Assembly (NCBI GenBank): GCA_000998185.1
Contig: LCCW01000043.1
Span: forward strand, 1 to 10,576
Reading direction: 5' to 3'
Length of the DNA: 10,576 nucleotides
Origin: Candidatus Kuenenbacteria bacterium GW2011_GWA2_42_15
GTDB taxonomy: Bacteria; Patescibacteriota; Patescibacteriia; UBA2196; GWA2-42-15
Part shown: one piece after another, positions 5,552 through 10,279 of the stretch
Position numbering within the stretch: the first letter of the stretch is position 1
How the letters are laid out: each line of letters begins with the position of its first letter
Notes under the pieces: generated by a model
Database searches by the model: none
Told to the model about the DNA's origin: nothing
The model's input: the letters and a program-made list of their open reading frames with translations, nothing else
Translations under genes and position numbers: made by a program

Positions 5552-6232
5552 TTAAAGTATGTACCTTCCCCTTTCCTGATCATAGGCAATCTTACCGTCT
5601 TCCAGGGCAACCACTCTTTTGCGAAGCGAATTTACCACATCCCTGTTATGCGTTACCAGCATCACTGTCGTTTTGAAATTATTTATTTTTAATAATAAGT
5701 CAATGATTTCTCTGGTGTTAACGGAGTCAAGATTGCCTGTTGGTTCATCGGCAATCAAAATTTTCGGCCTATGCGCCAAAGCTCTGGCAATAGAAACTCG
5801 TTGCTGTTGCCCGCCGGAAAGCTCATCCGGAAACTCATTGGCCTTTGGTTCCAACCCGACCAATGCCAAAATTTGCGGCACCGCTTCCTGAATGTGTTTT
5901 TTGCTGTAGCTGGCCACTTCCAAGGCAAAAGCGACATTCTCAAACACTGTTTTTCTGGGTAAGAGTTTATAATCCTGGAAAACCACGCCAATTTGCCGCC
6001 GGAGCATGGGAATATCAGCGGTTTTAATTCTCGTTATATCCCAGCCGCCCAAAATAATCCTGCCCTCGGTTGGTCTTTCCTCGGCCACGAGCATTTTGAC
6101 TAAAGTTGTTTTGCCAGTGCCTGAACGGCCAACTAAGGACACAAACTCGCCTGGTTTGATATGCAGGGTAATATTTTTCACCGCCTCGGTGCCATTGTTG
6201 TAAGTTTTAGAAACATTTCGTAATTCAATCAT
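5552..6232 (-). CDS. ftsE: Cell-division ATP-binding protein FtsE
   Basis: This 226-residue ABC ATPase opens MIELRNVSKTYNNGTEAV with the A-loop Tyr11. Walker A GRSGTGKT is at 35-42, Q86 in VFQDYKLLP, signature LSGGQ at 138-142, Walker B ILIADEP at 158-164, NLDS D-loop after it, and His195. FQDYKLL and ADEPTGNLD are characteristic of the FtsE/LolD group, and pairing with ftsX settles the identity. It acts at the cytoplasmic membrane in the divisome. It is downstream of the secreted RlpA-like gene and probably in the same transcript. There is no clear Shine-Dalgarno. All catalytic motifs are intact. Confidence 0.95.
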   Translation of the reverse strand: MIELRNVSKTYNNGTEAVKNITLHIKPGEFVSLVGRSGTGKTTLVKMLVAEERPTEGRIILGGWDITRIKTADIPMLRRQIGVVFQDYKLLPRKTVFENVAFALEVASYSKKHIQEAVPQILALVGLEPKANEFPDELSGGQQQRVSIARALAHRPKILIADEPTGNLDSVNTREIIDLLLKINNFKTTVMLVTHNRDVVNSLRKRVVALEDGKIAYDQERGRYIL

Positions 6233-6274
6233 CTGAACAATGTTTAATTTTTATAATTTTTAATTTTGTAAATA

Positions 6275-6314
6275 CCTGCCTGCCGCCTGCCTGCCGGTAG
6301 GCAGGGCAGGCAGG
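6275..6314. repeat. GC-rich nested palindrome of CCTGCC/GGCAGG units
   Basis: The outer 9-bp arms are CCTGCCTGC (6275-6283) and GCAGGCAGG (6306-6314). The inner 6-bp arms are CCTGCC (6290-6295) and GGCAGG (6300-6305), around GGTA, with a 6-nt bulge on the left. It sits in AT-rich sequence between the truncated RlpA-like gene and ftsE and has no terminal T-run. Confidence 0.75.
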
Positions 6315-6365
6315 AACTCTAATTTTTAATGTTTAAAAATTTAGATTTAAAATTTATTTAAAAAT

Positions 6366-7097
6366 TTAAAAATTAACTCGCGTAATTGTGCACTTGCTCA
6401 AATTATCCAGCCGGCAGACCCACAAGGGCGTATTCATTGGATAAACATTAGAAGCGCATCCCAGCTGGTTTCTGGTAGTCAATTCAGTTGGGTACCAAGA
6501 CACCCAGGCCTCATAAGTTGTCGCGTCCGGCTCGTCAAAAAGAGCCACTCTGGCATAAGGTAAATAGATCGTCGCTCTGATCAGTTTGTTTTCAAGGTCA
6601 ATTGATGATGGTAGAGCGCGCCACATTTCTTGTCCCTTATCCCAGTAATACATTATTTTTCTGTTCATTTTTGCGTTGGTGATTCCAACAGCCAGATAAA
6701 TCGGCTTTGTGAGTTTGCCCGCGCTCCCGTCGTCAGCCAATAAATCATACTCCCAAATCGCGCTGGCTTTTTCGCCCGGCGTTTTCTCAAGCGGCGTCAG
6801 CATATGTGAATCAGGAATTTTTTTAAATCTGACCGTCAGCGGCTTTATTACCGCTTTATCAACCACGCCCACCTTGAAATCATTCTCCGACGTCGTGAAT
6901 GTATAGCCCCTTAAAACCGTCGCCTCATCAAGCCTCAAGGCGTAAATCATCGGTTCTTCAACCGTTTCCTGGATAATATCTCCGTTCGTTGAACTGGCGT
7001 TGTCCAAACCCTCCGCTCGCGCTGGTATTGGCGCCAAACATATCGTCAAATATATTATTAAAAACCAATCAATAAATATTTTATTGCGATTTGACAT
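6366..7097 (-). CDS. Secreted protein ending in a truncated RlpA-like double-psi barrel
   Basis: The 243-residue product has a signal peptide (basic start, hydrophobic 10-22, likely cleavage after PARA at 28). A beta-rich region follows (50-185), with YYWDKGQEMWRALPSS and an IYLPYARVALFDEP stretch. Residues ~195-243 resemble the start of the RlpA/double-psi beta-barrel fold: EAWVSWYP (compare ASWY), then NVYPMNTPLWV, RLDNLSKCTITRVN. In RlpA lytic transglycosylases the next residues are an N-D-x-GP motif carrying a catalytic Asp; here the protein ends VNF-stop. The domain therefore seems cut ~25-30 residues short, and enzyme activity is doubtful. It heads the ftsE-ftsX cluster behind its own promoter, which suggests a septal wall role. 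Confidence 0.7.
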   Translation of the reverse strand: MSNRNKIFIDWFLIIYLTICLAPIPARAEGLDNASSTNGDIIQETVEEPMIYALRLDEATVLRGYTFTTSENDFKVGVVDKAVIKPLTVRFKKIPDSHMLTPLEKTPGEKASAIWEYDLLADDGSAGKLTKPIYLAVGITNAKMNRKIMYYWDKGQEMWRALPSSIDLENKLIRATIYLPYARVALFDEPDATTYEAWVSWYPTELTTRNQLGCASNVYPMNTPLWVCRLDNLSKCTITRVNF

Positions 7098-7102
7098 AAA
7101 TA

Positions 7103-7138
7103 AAATTACTAGTTTCGCCTAGCAATTTTATTATAGCA
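7103..7138 (-). promoter_or_regulatory. Extended -10 promoter and start-site inverted repeat for the rlpA-like/ftsEX cluster
   Basis: On the minus strand TGCTATAAT (7138-7130) is a perfect extended -10. A weak -35 (TTTAAG) lies 17 nt upstream of the hexamer. Just downstream, AAATTGCTAG and CTAGTAATTT (7128-7119 and 7112-7103) form an inverted repeat with one wobble around a 6-nt loop, covering the expected start site near 7123. It could be an operator or a 5'-leader hairpin. The ATG follows at 7097. Confidence 0.6.
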
Positions 7139-7167
7139 TAAATTTATTCATTCTTAAAAATCTAATT

Positions 7168-7240
7168 AGCCGGCTGTCGGACTTGAACCGACCACCTGCG
7201 GTTTACGATACCGCCGCTCTACCAGATGAGCTAAACCGGC
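7168..7240 (-). tRNA. trnT: tRNA-Thr (anticodon CGU), CCA not encoded
   Basis: The acceptor GCCGGTT pairs with AGCCGGC. The perfect anticodon stem GCGGT/ACCGC encloses ATCGTAA, giving CGT. The T-arm has GGTTCAAGTCC, and the discriminator is T. The length is 73 nt. No CCA follows. It is the second Thr isoacceptor in the window, upstream of the RlpA-like gene. Confidence 0.95.
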
Positions 7241-7388
7241 AAATAAATGTTTAACAATACAACAATCCTGAACCTTAATATTTATTACTCCTCGCACAAC
7301 TTAAGTTTTTCCATTTGCCCCATTTGTTAAAATATTTAAGCATTTTATTTACTGGTACCAAATTTTTTTCATAATCATTATTAAAAAA

Positions 7389-8186
7389 TTATTTATCTTT
7401 ATAGATTTTAAGTTTTTTATAATTTAAAAGTTTATGATTATAAATTCCTTTCCAATTATTTTCGGCTTTTAATAATTCTTCAGGTGTCCCAATATTAAAA
7501 TATTGAGAATTTGTTGGAAAAGAAAATATTTTTCCTAATCCAGTTAATTTTTTTATAAAACCATCAATGGGTGCTGGTGTTTCTGGGATGTAATTTAAAT
7601 CAGAAAATTTTATTATATACAACCCAGCATTTACTAAAAATTTATCTTTGAGGAGTATGCATTTTTTTAAATCCCTTTTTGGATATAATGTTGTTTTTAA
7701 AATTTTATAATTTTTATTAATTTCGACTACTCTATTTCTTAAATCTTTAGACGGCGATAAAACCATTATAGTTCGCTTTTTTTTGTTGTAAAAATTATTT
7801 AGAGAGTCCAGGTTTGCGCTACACAAAGTATCTCCGTTAATTAAAAAGAAATCATCCTTAATTATGTCAGAATTGTAAACAGCATATTTTATTGCCCCTG
7901 CCGTGTCCATCTTTTCTTTTTCTTTTACAATTTTAATATTTATATTCCAGGTGTGTTTTTTTAAAAAACTGTCAATATTTTGTGATAAATAAAATGTTGC
8001 AATGATAATATTTTTGACACCAAAATTATAAAAATTTTGTATGATGTGCTCCAGGACTGATGTTCCTTGAACCATGAATAACACCTTAGGGATTTTATGT
8101 ATTGTATCATTTATTGCTATTGTCACCATTCTTGTCCCATAGCCACCAGCCAAGATAACAGCATTTTTTATTTTCTTATTTCTCAT
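7389..8186 (-). CDS. Sugar-phosphate nucleotidyltransferase (NTP_transferase family)
   Basis: This 265-residue cytosolic enzyme of the RmlA/GlmU/HddC-type fold should transfer an NMP from NTP to a sugar 1-phosphate to make an NDP-sugar. The signature loop is LAGGYGTRM (12-20). PKVLF (33-37) carries the conserved Lys, DTAGAI is at 94-99, INGDT at 116-120 with the metal-binding Asp, NAGLY at 186-190 and NIGTPEEL at 231-238. There is no C-terminal left-handed helix domain, so it is a stand-alone transferase; GTPEEL is typical of mannose/heptose-1-phosphate types. The substrate is not readable. Codons are much more AT-rich than ftsEX (runs of AAA, ATT, TTT), which suggests transfer. A decayed frame overlaps its start by 11 nt, as if it were once a second gene of an operon. 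Confidence 0.88.
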   Translation of the reverse strand: MRNKKIKNAVILAGGYGTRMVTIAINDTIHKIPKVLFMVQGTSVLEHIIQNFYNFGVKNIIIATFYLSQNIDSFLKKHTWNINIKIVKEKEKMDTAGAIKYAVYNSDIIKDDFFLINGDTLCSANLDSLNNFYNKKKRTIMVLSPSKDLRNRVVEINKNYKILKTTLYPKRDLKKCILLKDKFLVNAGLYIIKFSDLNYIPETPAPIDGFIKKLTGLGKIFSFPTNSQYFNIGTPEELLKAENNWKGIYNHKLLNYKKLKIYKDK

Positions 8187-8295
8187 AATTTTTGTTTTTA
8201 ACTAATTTTGCCGCCAAAGTGATGGCATCTACAAGACTTTTATAAGTAATAATCCTTTTCCCAACTTTACCAAAAGCGATTTCATAATCACATGA
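8176..8295 (-). pseudogene. Possible 3' remnant of a gene upstream of the nucleotidyltransferase
   Basis: A 39-codon open stretch (SCDYEIAFGKVGKRIITYK, then SLVDAITLAAKLVKNKN) ends in TAA at 8176 and overlaps the next ATG by 11 nt, as coupled genes do. Upstream the same frame is broken by TGA at 8296-8298 and again near 8370. The composition looks protein-like but I recognise no family. The stretch 8296-8429 has no defensible feature. AT-rich sequence can give such frames by chance, so this is tentative. Confidence 0.3.
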
Positions 8296-8429
8296 TCAAC
8301 AGGAATTCTTACATATAAATATATATCTTCGTAGCTCTGCTGCGGCTGGGTAATTTAATTGGTTTTTTTAAATCTCATTGTTTTTTGATGACTCCTCTTT
8401 GCTCATTATGGATTACCTATTGCCGTTTT

Positions 8430-8741
8430 TCATATTACCATCATTATCCCAAATGCCGCAGCCAGCCAAATAAACAGCCAACCGACCGTGTAAAAAAGCA
8501 TCTTGATCGCGTTTTTCTTGTCCCCGTCCAGATACCATGTTATTGATTTGCCAAGCACGAGTCCGCCAACAACCGTAGCTGACACCACAAACATGAGCAA
8601 AAACGCCACGACCGTCACGACTGTCGCCATTTTGCCGAATATTTTATCCCCGTTCTGCATGATCAATGCCACCAGACTGACATAAACCAAAACGCCGAGG
8701 GAATGAACAAAACTATATTGAACGATTTTTTCTTTTGGCAT
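8430..8741 (-). CDS. Unassigned 103-aa membrane protein with three helices
   Basis: No family is recognised. Helices are at about 12-28, 38-64 and 78-103. A GKSITWYLDGDKKN loop lies between the second and third and ends before KMLFYTVGWLF. The positive charges at the start (MPKEK) and in the second loop suggest these parts are cytoplasmic. It is in the composition range of the core genes and stops with TGA, which argues that UGA is a stop in this organism. It has no adjacent partner: the decayed fragment lies downstream and an inverted-repeat element upstream. There is no visible Shine-Dalgarno. Confidence 0.7.
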   Translation of the reverse strand: MPKEKIVQYSFVHSLGVLVYVSLVALIMQNGDKIFGKMATVVTVVAFLLMFVVSATVVGGLVLGKSITWYLDGDKKNAIKMLFYTVGWLFIWLAAAFGIMMVI

Positions 8742-8765
8742 AAATTTTAATTAATTTTTTAATAC

Positions 8766-8864
8766 TGTCATTGCGAGCGAACGCAGTGAGCATCGCAATC
8801 CCGTGGCAAATAGCATTAACAACGAGATTGCAACATCGTCGCTTCGCTCCTCCTCGCAATGACA
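8766..8864. mobile_element. MITE/REP-like inverted-repeat element
   Basis: TGTCATTGCGAG at 8766-8777 is mirrored exactly by CTCGCAATGACA at 8853-8864. Inside, GCGAACGCAGTGAGCATCGCAATC is mirrored loosely by GATTGCAACATCGTCGCTTCGC. The 99-nt element would fold into one long imperfect hairpin and encodes nothing. CATTGCGAG...GCAATC elements of this style are known as dispersed palindromic repeats in many bacteria. Confidence 0.7.
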
Positions 8865-8870
8865 TGGGGG

Positions 8871-8887
8871 TTTGCGTAACATCACTT
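8871..8887. repeat. Dispersed 17-mer TTTGCGTAACATCACTT, copy 2
   Basis: This is the exact reverse complement of 3865-3881. It starts 6 nt after the inverted-repeat element, so it may be the outer flank of a longer mobile unit of which the left copy retains only this piece. Confidence 0.7.
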
Positions 8888-8929
8888 AATAAGTAAATTA
8901 GCAATATTTTACTAAAATGTCAATTGGAA

Positions 8930-8967
8930 AAATAAAAAATCCCGATTGCGATTTACTCACAATCGGG
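8930..8967 (-). terminator. Rho-independent terminator of the 58-aa Cys/His gene
   Basis: The minus strand reads CCCGATTGTGA, loop GTAAA, TCGCAATCGGG, then ATTTTTTATTTTT. The stem is ~11 bp with one mismatch. It begins 10 nt after the stop at 8978 and closes a single-gene transcription unit. Confidence 0.85.
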
Positions 8968-8977
8968 ACCCCAAACT

Positions 8978-9154
8978 TTATCCTTGCCAGCATCTTATTT
9001 TTATTGGTTCTTCCGGTATTCTTGGCATACATCCATCTACCGGACACTTATAAAATGGCCTGGGCGTCAAATGATCACCAGGCATTAACTTCATCTCCAC
9101 ATTATGTACTGGGCAAATGTGCGCCTTATTTGGCTTGTCTAATATTTTTTTCAA
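8978..9154 (-). CDS. 58-aa putative zinc-binding protein, TTG start
   Basis: TTG at 9154 lies 8 nt after the Shine-Dalgarno TAGGAG (9168-9163), which decides the start. The product opens KKILDKPNKAH; CPVH (Cys14, His17) and CPVDGC (Cys37, Cys42) are separated by 19 residues and supply four possible metal ligands, as in a small zinc ribbon. A fifth Cys and the only Trp are in the last five residues (RCWQG). No known family is recognised. It has its own promoter, leader and terminator, with no other gene in the unit. The antisense 80-codon frame (8917-9159) is rejected because it runs through the terminator and the Shine-Dalgarno region. Role unknown; Trp-dependent control is suggested by its leader. 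Confidence 0.75.
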   Translation of the reverse strand: MKKILDKPNKAHICPVHNVEMKLMPGDHLTPRPFYKCPVDGCMPRIPEEPIKIRCWQG

Positions 9155-9206
9155 TTTAATTTCTCCTATTTTATTTAAATTATATTTTGTTTTATATTTT
9201 TTGTTT

Positions 9207-9236
9207 TAATAATAAAACCGGCTTTTCAGCCGGCTA
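9207..9236 (-). terminator. Leader terminator, 3:4 hairpin of a putative attenuator
   Basis: On the minus strand AGCCGGCT (9235-9228), GAAA tetraloop, AGCCGGTT (9223-9216) form 8 bp including one G-U, and TTATTATT-type T-rich sequence follows. It stands 28 nt after the leader ORF stop and ~50 nt before the Shine-Dalgarno of the 58-aa gene. Its 5' arm GCCGGCT (9234-9228) is perfectly complementary over 7 nt to AGCCGGC at 9294-9288 within the leader ORF. Confidence 0.65.
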
Positions 9237-9264
9237 TAATTTATTTTTATTTAAAAATTTTAAT

Positions 9265-9354
9265 TCAAAATTTCATAGCAAAAAACTGCCGGCTTATATA
9301 GTCGTTAATTTTCCACCACCAAATATTTAAATTGTTCTCTCGGCTATTTTTCAT
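9265..9354 (-). CDS. Putative 29-aa leader peptide with three consecutive Trp codons
   Basis: The ORF runs ATG 9354 to TGA 9265. Codons 12-14 are TGG TGG TGG inside NLNIWWWKINDY. Codons 21-23 (AGC CGG CAG) contain the segment that can pair with the terminator 5' arm. The predicted transcription start (~9357) is 3 nt before ATG, so translation would be leaderless; no Shine-Dalgarno is possible. Promoter upstream and terminator downstream fit a regulatory leader peptide. A ribosome stalled at the Trp codons would leave codons 21-23 free to form an antiterminator, while one finishing the ORF would cover or pass them and allow termination. Chance occurrence cannot be excluded, as there is no homologue to compare. 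Confidence 0.5.
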   Translation of the reverse strand: MKNSRENNLNIWWWKINDYISRQFFAMKF

Positions 9355-9363
9355 AGTGTTTTC

Positions 9364-9391
9364 ACTATAACACACATATAAAATCTGTCAA
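9364..9391 (-). promoter_or_regulatory. Sigma-70-type promoter of the leader and 58-aa gene
   Basis: The -35 TTGACA (9391-9386) is perfect. A 16-nt spacer ends in TGT, and the -10 is TATAGT (9369-9364), giving an extended -10 form. ATAGTG-AAAA-CACTAT (9368-9353), a perfect 6-bp inverted repeat, covers the -10, start site and ATG. It could be an operator. The promoter starts right after the tRNA-Gly terminator. Confidence 0.75.
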
Positions 9392-9413
9392 TTTTTTTAT
9401 GCAAACCTAACGC

Positions 9414-9442
9414 AAAAACAGTCGTTTAGCGACTGCTTTTTC
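9414..9442 (-). terminator. Rho-independent terminator after tRNA-Gly
   Basis: The minus strand reads GCAGTCG-CTAAA-CGACTG followed by TTTTTG, with an A-run on the other side so it could act in both directions. It lies 5 nt from the encoded CCA of tRNA-Gly. Confidence 0.85.
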
Positions 9443-9446
9443 AGAC

Positions 9447-9520
9447 TGGAGCGGATAACGGGAGTCGGACCCGTATCTTATCCTTGGGAAGGATACATAA
9501 TACCGTTATACTATACCCGC
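9447..9520 (-). tRNA. trnG: tRNA-Gly (anticodon CCC), CCA end encoded
   Basis: The acceptor GCGGGTA pairs with TATCCGC (one G-T). The perfect anticodon stem TATCC/GGATA encloses TTCCCAA, giving CCC. The T-arm is CGGGTCCGACTCCCG, the discriminator is T, and CCA is encoded at 9447-9449. The mature body is 9450-9520 (71 nt). It is downstream of the divIC-like gene and has its own terminator. Confidence 0.95.
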
Positions 9521-9572
9521 CAGCTCAATAATTTTCCGCATCAGTTCCGCGTTGTTGCTCTAAAGTTCCGTG

Positions 9573-9980
9573 TTAGTTCAGCGTCTCCCCGAAAAAATAT
9601 TCCAGCCACAACCGCCAATTTTTTATCTCGCCCGCGCCGGAAACCGCGCCTGCCAGCGACTCTGGATTTTCAGCCTTTGGCACAAGCATCACCCGTTCTC
9701 CCGATTTCCGCATATTCAGTTTTTCTCTGGCTTCTTGCTCCACGAAGTCGTCACTTTTTAAATATCCCAATAATTCTGTTAATTCTAAATTTTTATTTTC
9801 CAGCTTGGCGATTTCCTGCTCCAAAGCGTTCATATTGTTCGCCACTTTTTTCTGGCTTTGCTTTTCCCCAAAAACGGATATTTCTAAAAACACGACCAAA
9901 ACAATAATCGCCAAAAAAAATATTTTTGAGCGGCTGATTTTTTTAAATAAAGATGTTGAATCGCCGTATCGGTAAATCAT
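9573..9980 (-). CDS. Septum-formation initiator, DivIC/FtsB/FtsL family
   Basis: This 135-residue bitopic division protein has a short cytoplasmic part (1-19), one helix (about 20-36), a coiled coil (41-73, ANNMNALEQEIAKLENKNLE) and the family segment SDDFVEQEAREKLNMRKSGE (76-95) followed by RVMLVP. These proteins form a complex with FtsQ/DivIB and recruit and activate the septal peptidoglycan synthase. The ~30-residue C-terminal tail (SGAGEIKNWRLWLEYFF) is an extension of the kind seen in DivIC-like proteins. It begins 1 nt after the stop of the 30-aa membrane ORF, so the two are coupled. FtsL, FtsB and DivIC cannot be separated by sequence here, hence no symbol. Confidence 0.88.
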   Translation of the reverse strand: MIYRYGDSTSLFKKISRSKIFFLAIIVLVVFLEISVFGEKQSQKKVANNMNALEQEIAKLENKNLELTELLGYLKSDDFVEQEAREKLNMRKSGERVMLVPKAENPESLAGAVSGAGEIKNWRLWLEYFFGETLN

Positions 9981-9981
9981 A

Positions 9982-10074
9982 TTAAAAAGCTAGGCTGACG
10001 GTAAAAATTAACATGCTCAAAATGATGATAACAGAAATTATTTTCCACCACAATTGGATCTTTTTTCTGGACAT
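9982..10074 (-). CDS. 30-aa single-helix membrane peptide coupled to the divIC-like gene
   Basis: ATG 10074 is preceded by TAGGAA about 9 nt away. The peptide starts MSRKKIQLWWKIIS and continues as one hydrophobic helix to its end (SLAF). Basic start and Trp-Trp at the membrane interface are typical of real micro-membrane proteins. The stop TAA is separated by a single T from the ATG of the division gene, so translation is likely coupled. It could be a functional division-linked microprotein or a translated leader that sets expression of the next gene. No family recognised. Confidence 0.6.
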   Translation of the reverse strand: MSRKKIQLWWKIISVIIILSMLIFTVSLAF

Positions 10075-10105
10075 AAAATATATTCCTACAAGTATTGCGA
10101 TTTTC

Positions 10106-10211
10106 TGTCATTGCGAACCGGCGAGGAATCTCCCGCTTAATGTGGGATTAAGATAACCGTTCTAATCGTCTCGCCTGCGCGAGAGATCCTTCGTTCGCAC
10201 TCAGGATGACA
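10106..10211. mobile_element. Second MITE/REP-like inverted-repeat element
   Basis: TGTCATTGCGAAC (10106-10118) opens it and GTTCGCACTCAGGATGACA (10193-10211) closes it. GAGGAATCTCCCGC is mirrored by GCGAGAGATCCTTC. The outer arms mix CATTGCGA and CATCCTGAG versions of the widely dispersed palindromic repeat. It shares TGTCATTGCGA with the element at 8766. It lies between lepA and the division genes, and no gene is seen in 10075-10279. Confidence 0.65.
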
Positions 10212-10279
10212 AAACAATGGCTAAACGCGAAAATCTAAAATTACTAATTCAGCACCTTCTCTTTTTACAAAAGAGATGA

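Noticed and set aside
7275..7388. Stop-codon read-through extension of the nucleotidyltransferase
   Set aside because: The family is complete without it, and a 36-codon open stretch is easy to obtain in sequence this AT-rich; kept only as weak evidence of decay.
8430..8432. Possible UGA recoding to Gly as in Gracilibacteria/SR1
   Set aside because: TGA ends the 103-aa gene cleanly and no recognised gene contains an in-frame TGA.
8713..8904. 63-codon minus-strand frame
   Set aside because: It is a translation of the inverted-repeat element (text such as SLRGGAKRRCCN is typical of such repeats).
8917..9159. 80-codon plus-strand frame with hydrophobic stretches
   Set aside because: It is antisense to the 58-aa Cys/His gene, starting before its terminator hairpin and ending at its Shine-Dalgarno; hydrophobicity is a by-product of the opposite strand.
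10258..10279. Terminator after lepA
   Set aside because: The CTCTTTT/AAAAGAG pairing leaves almost no loop and there is no T-run after it on the minus strand.
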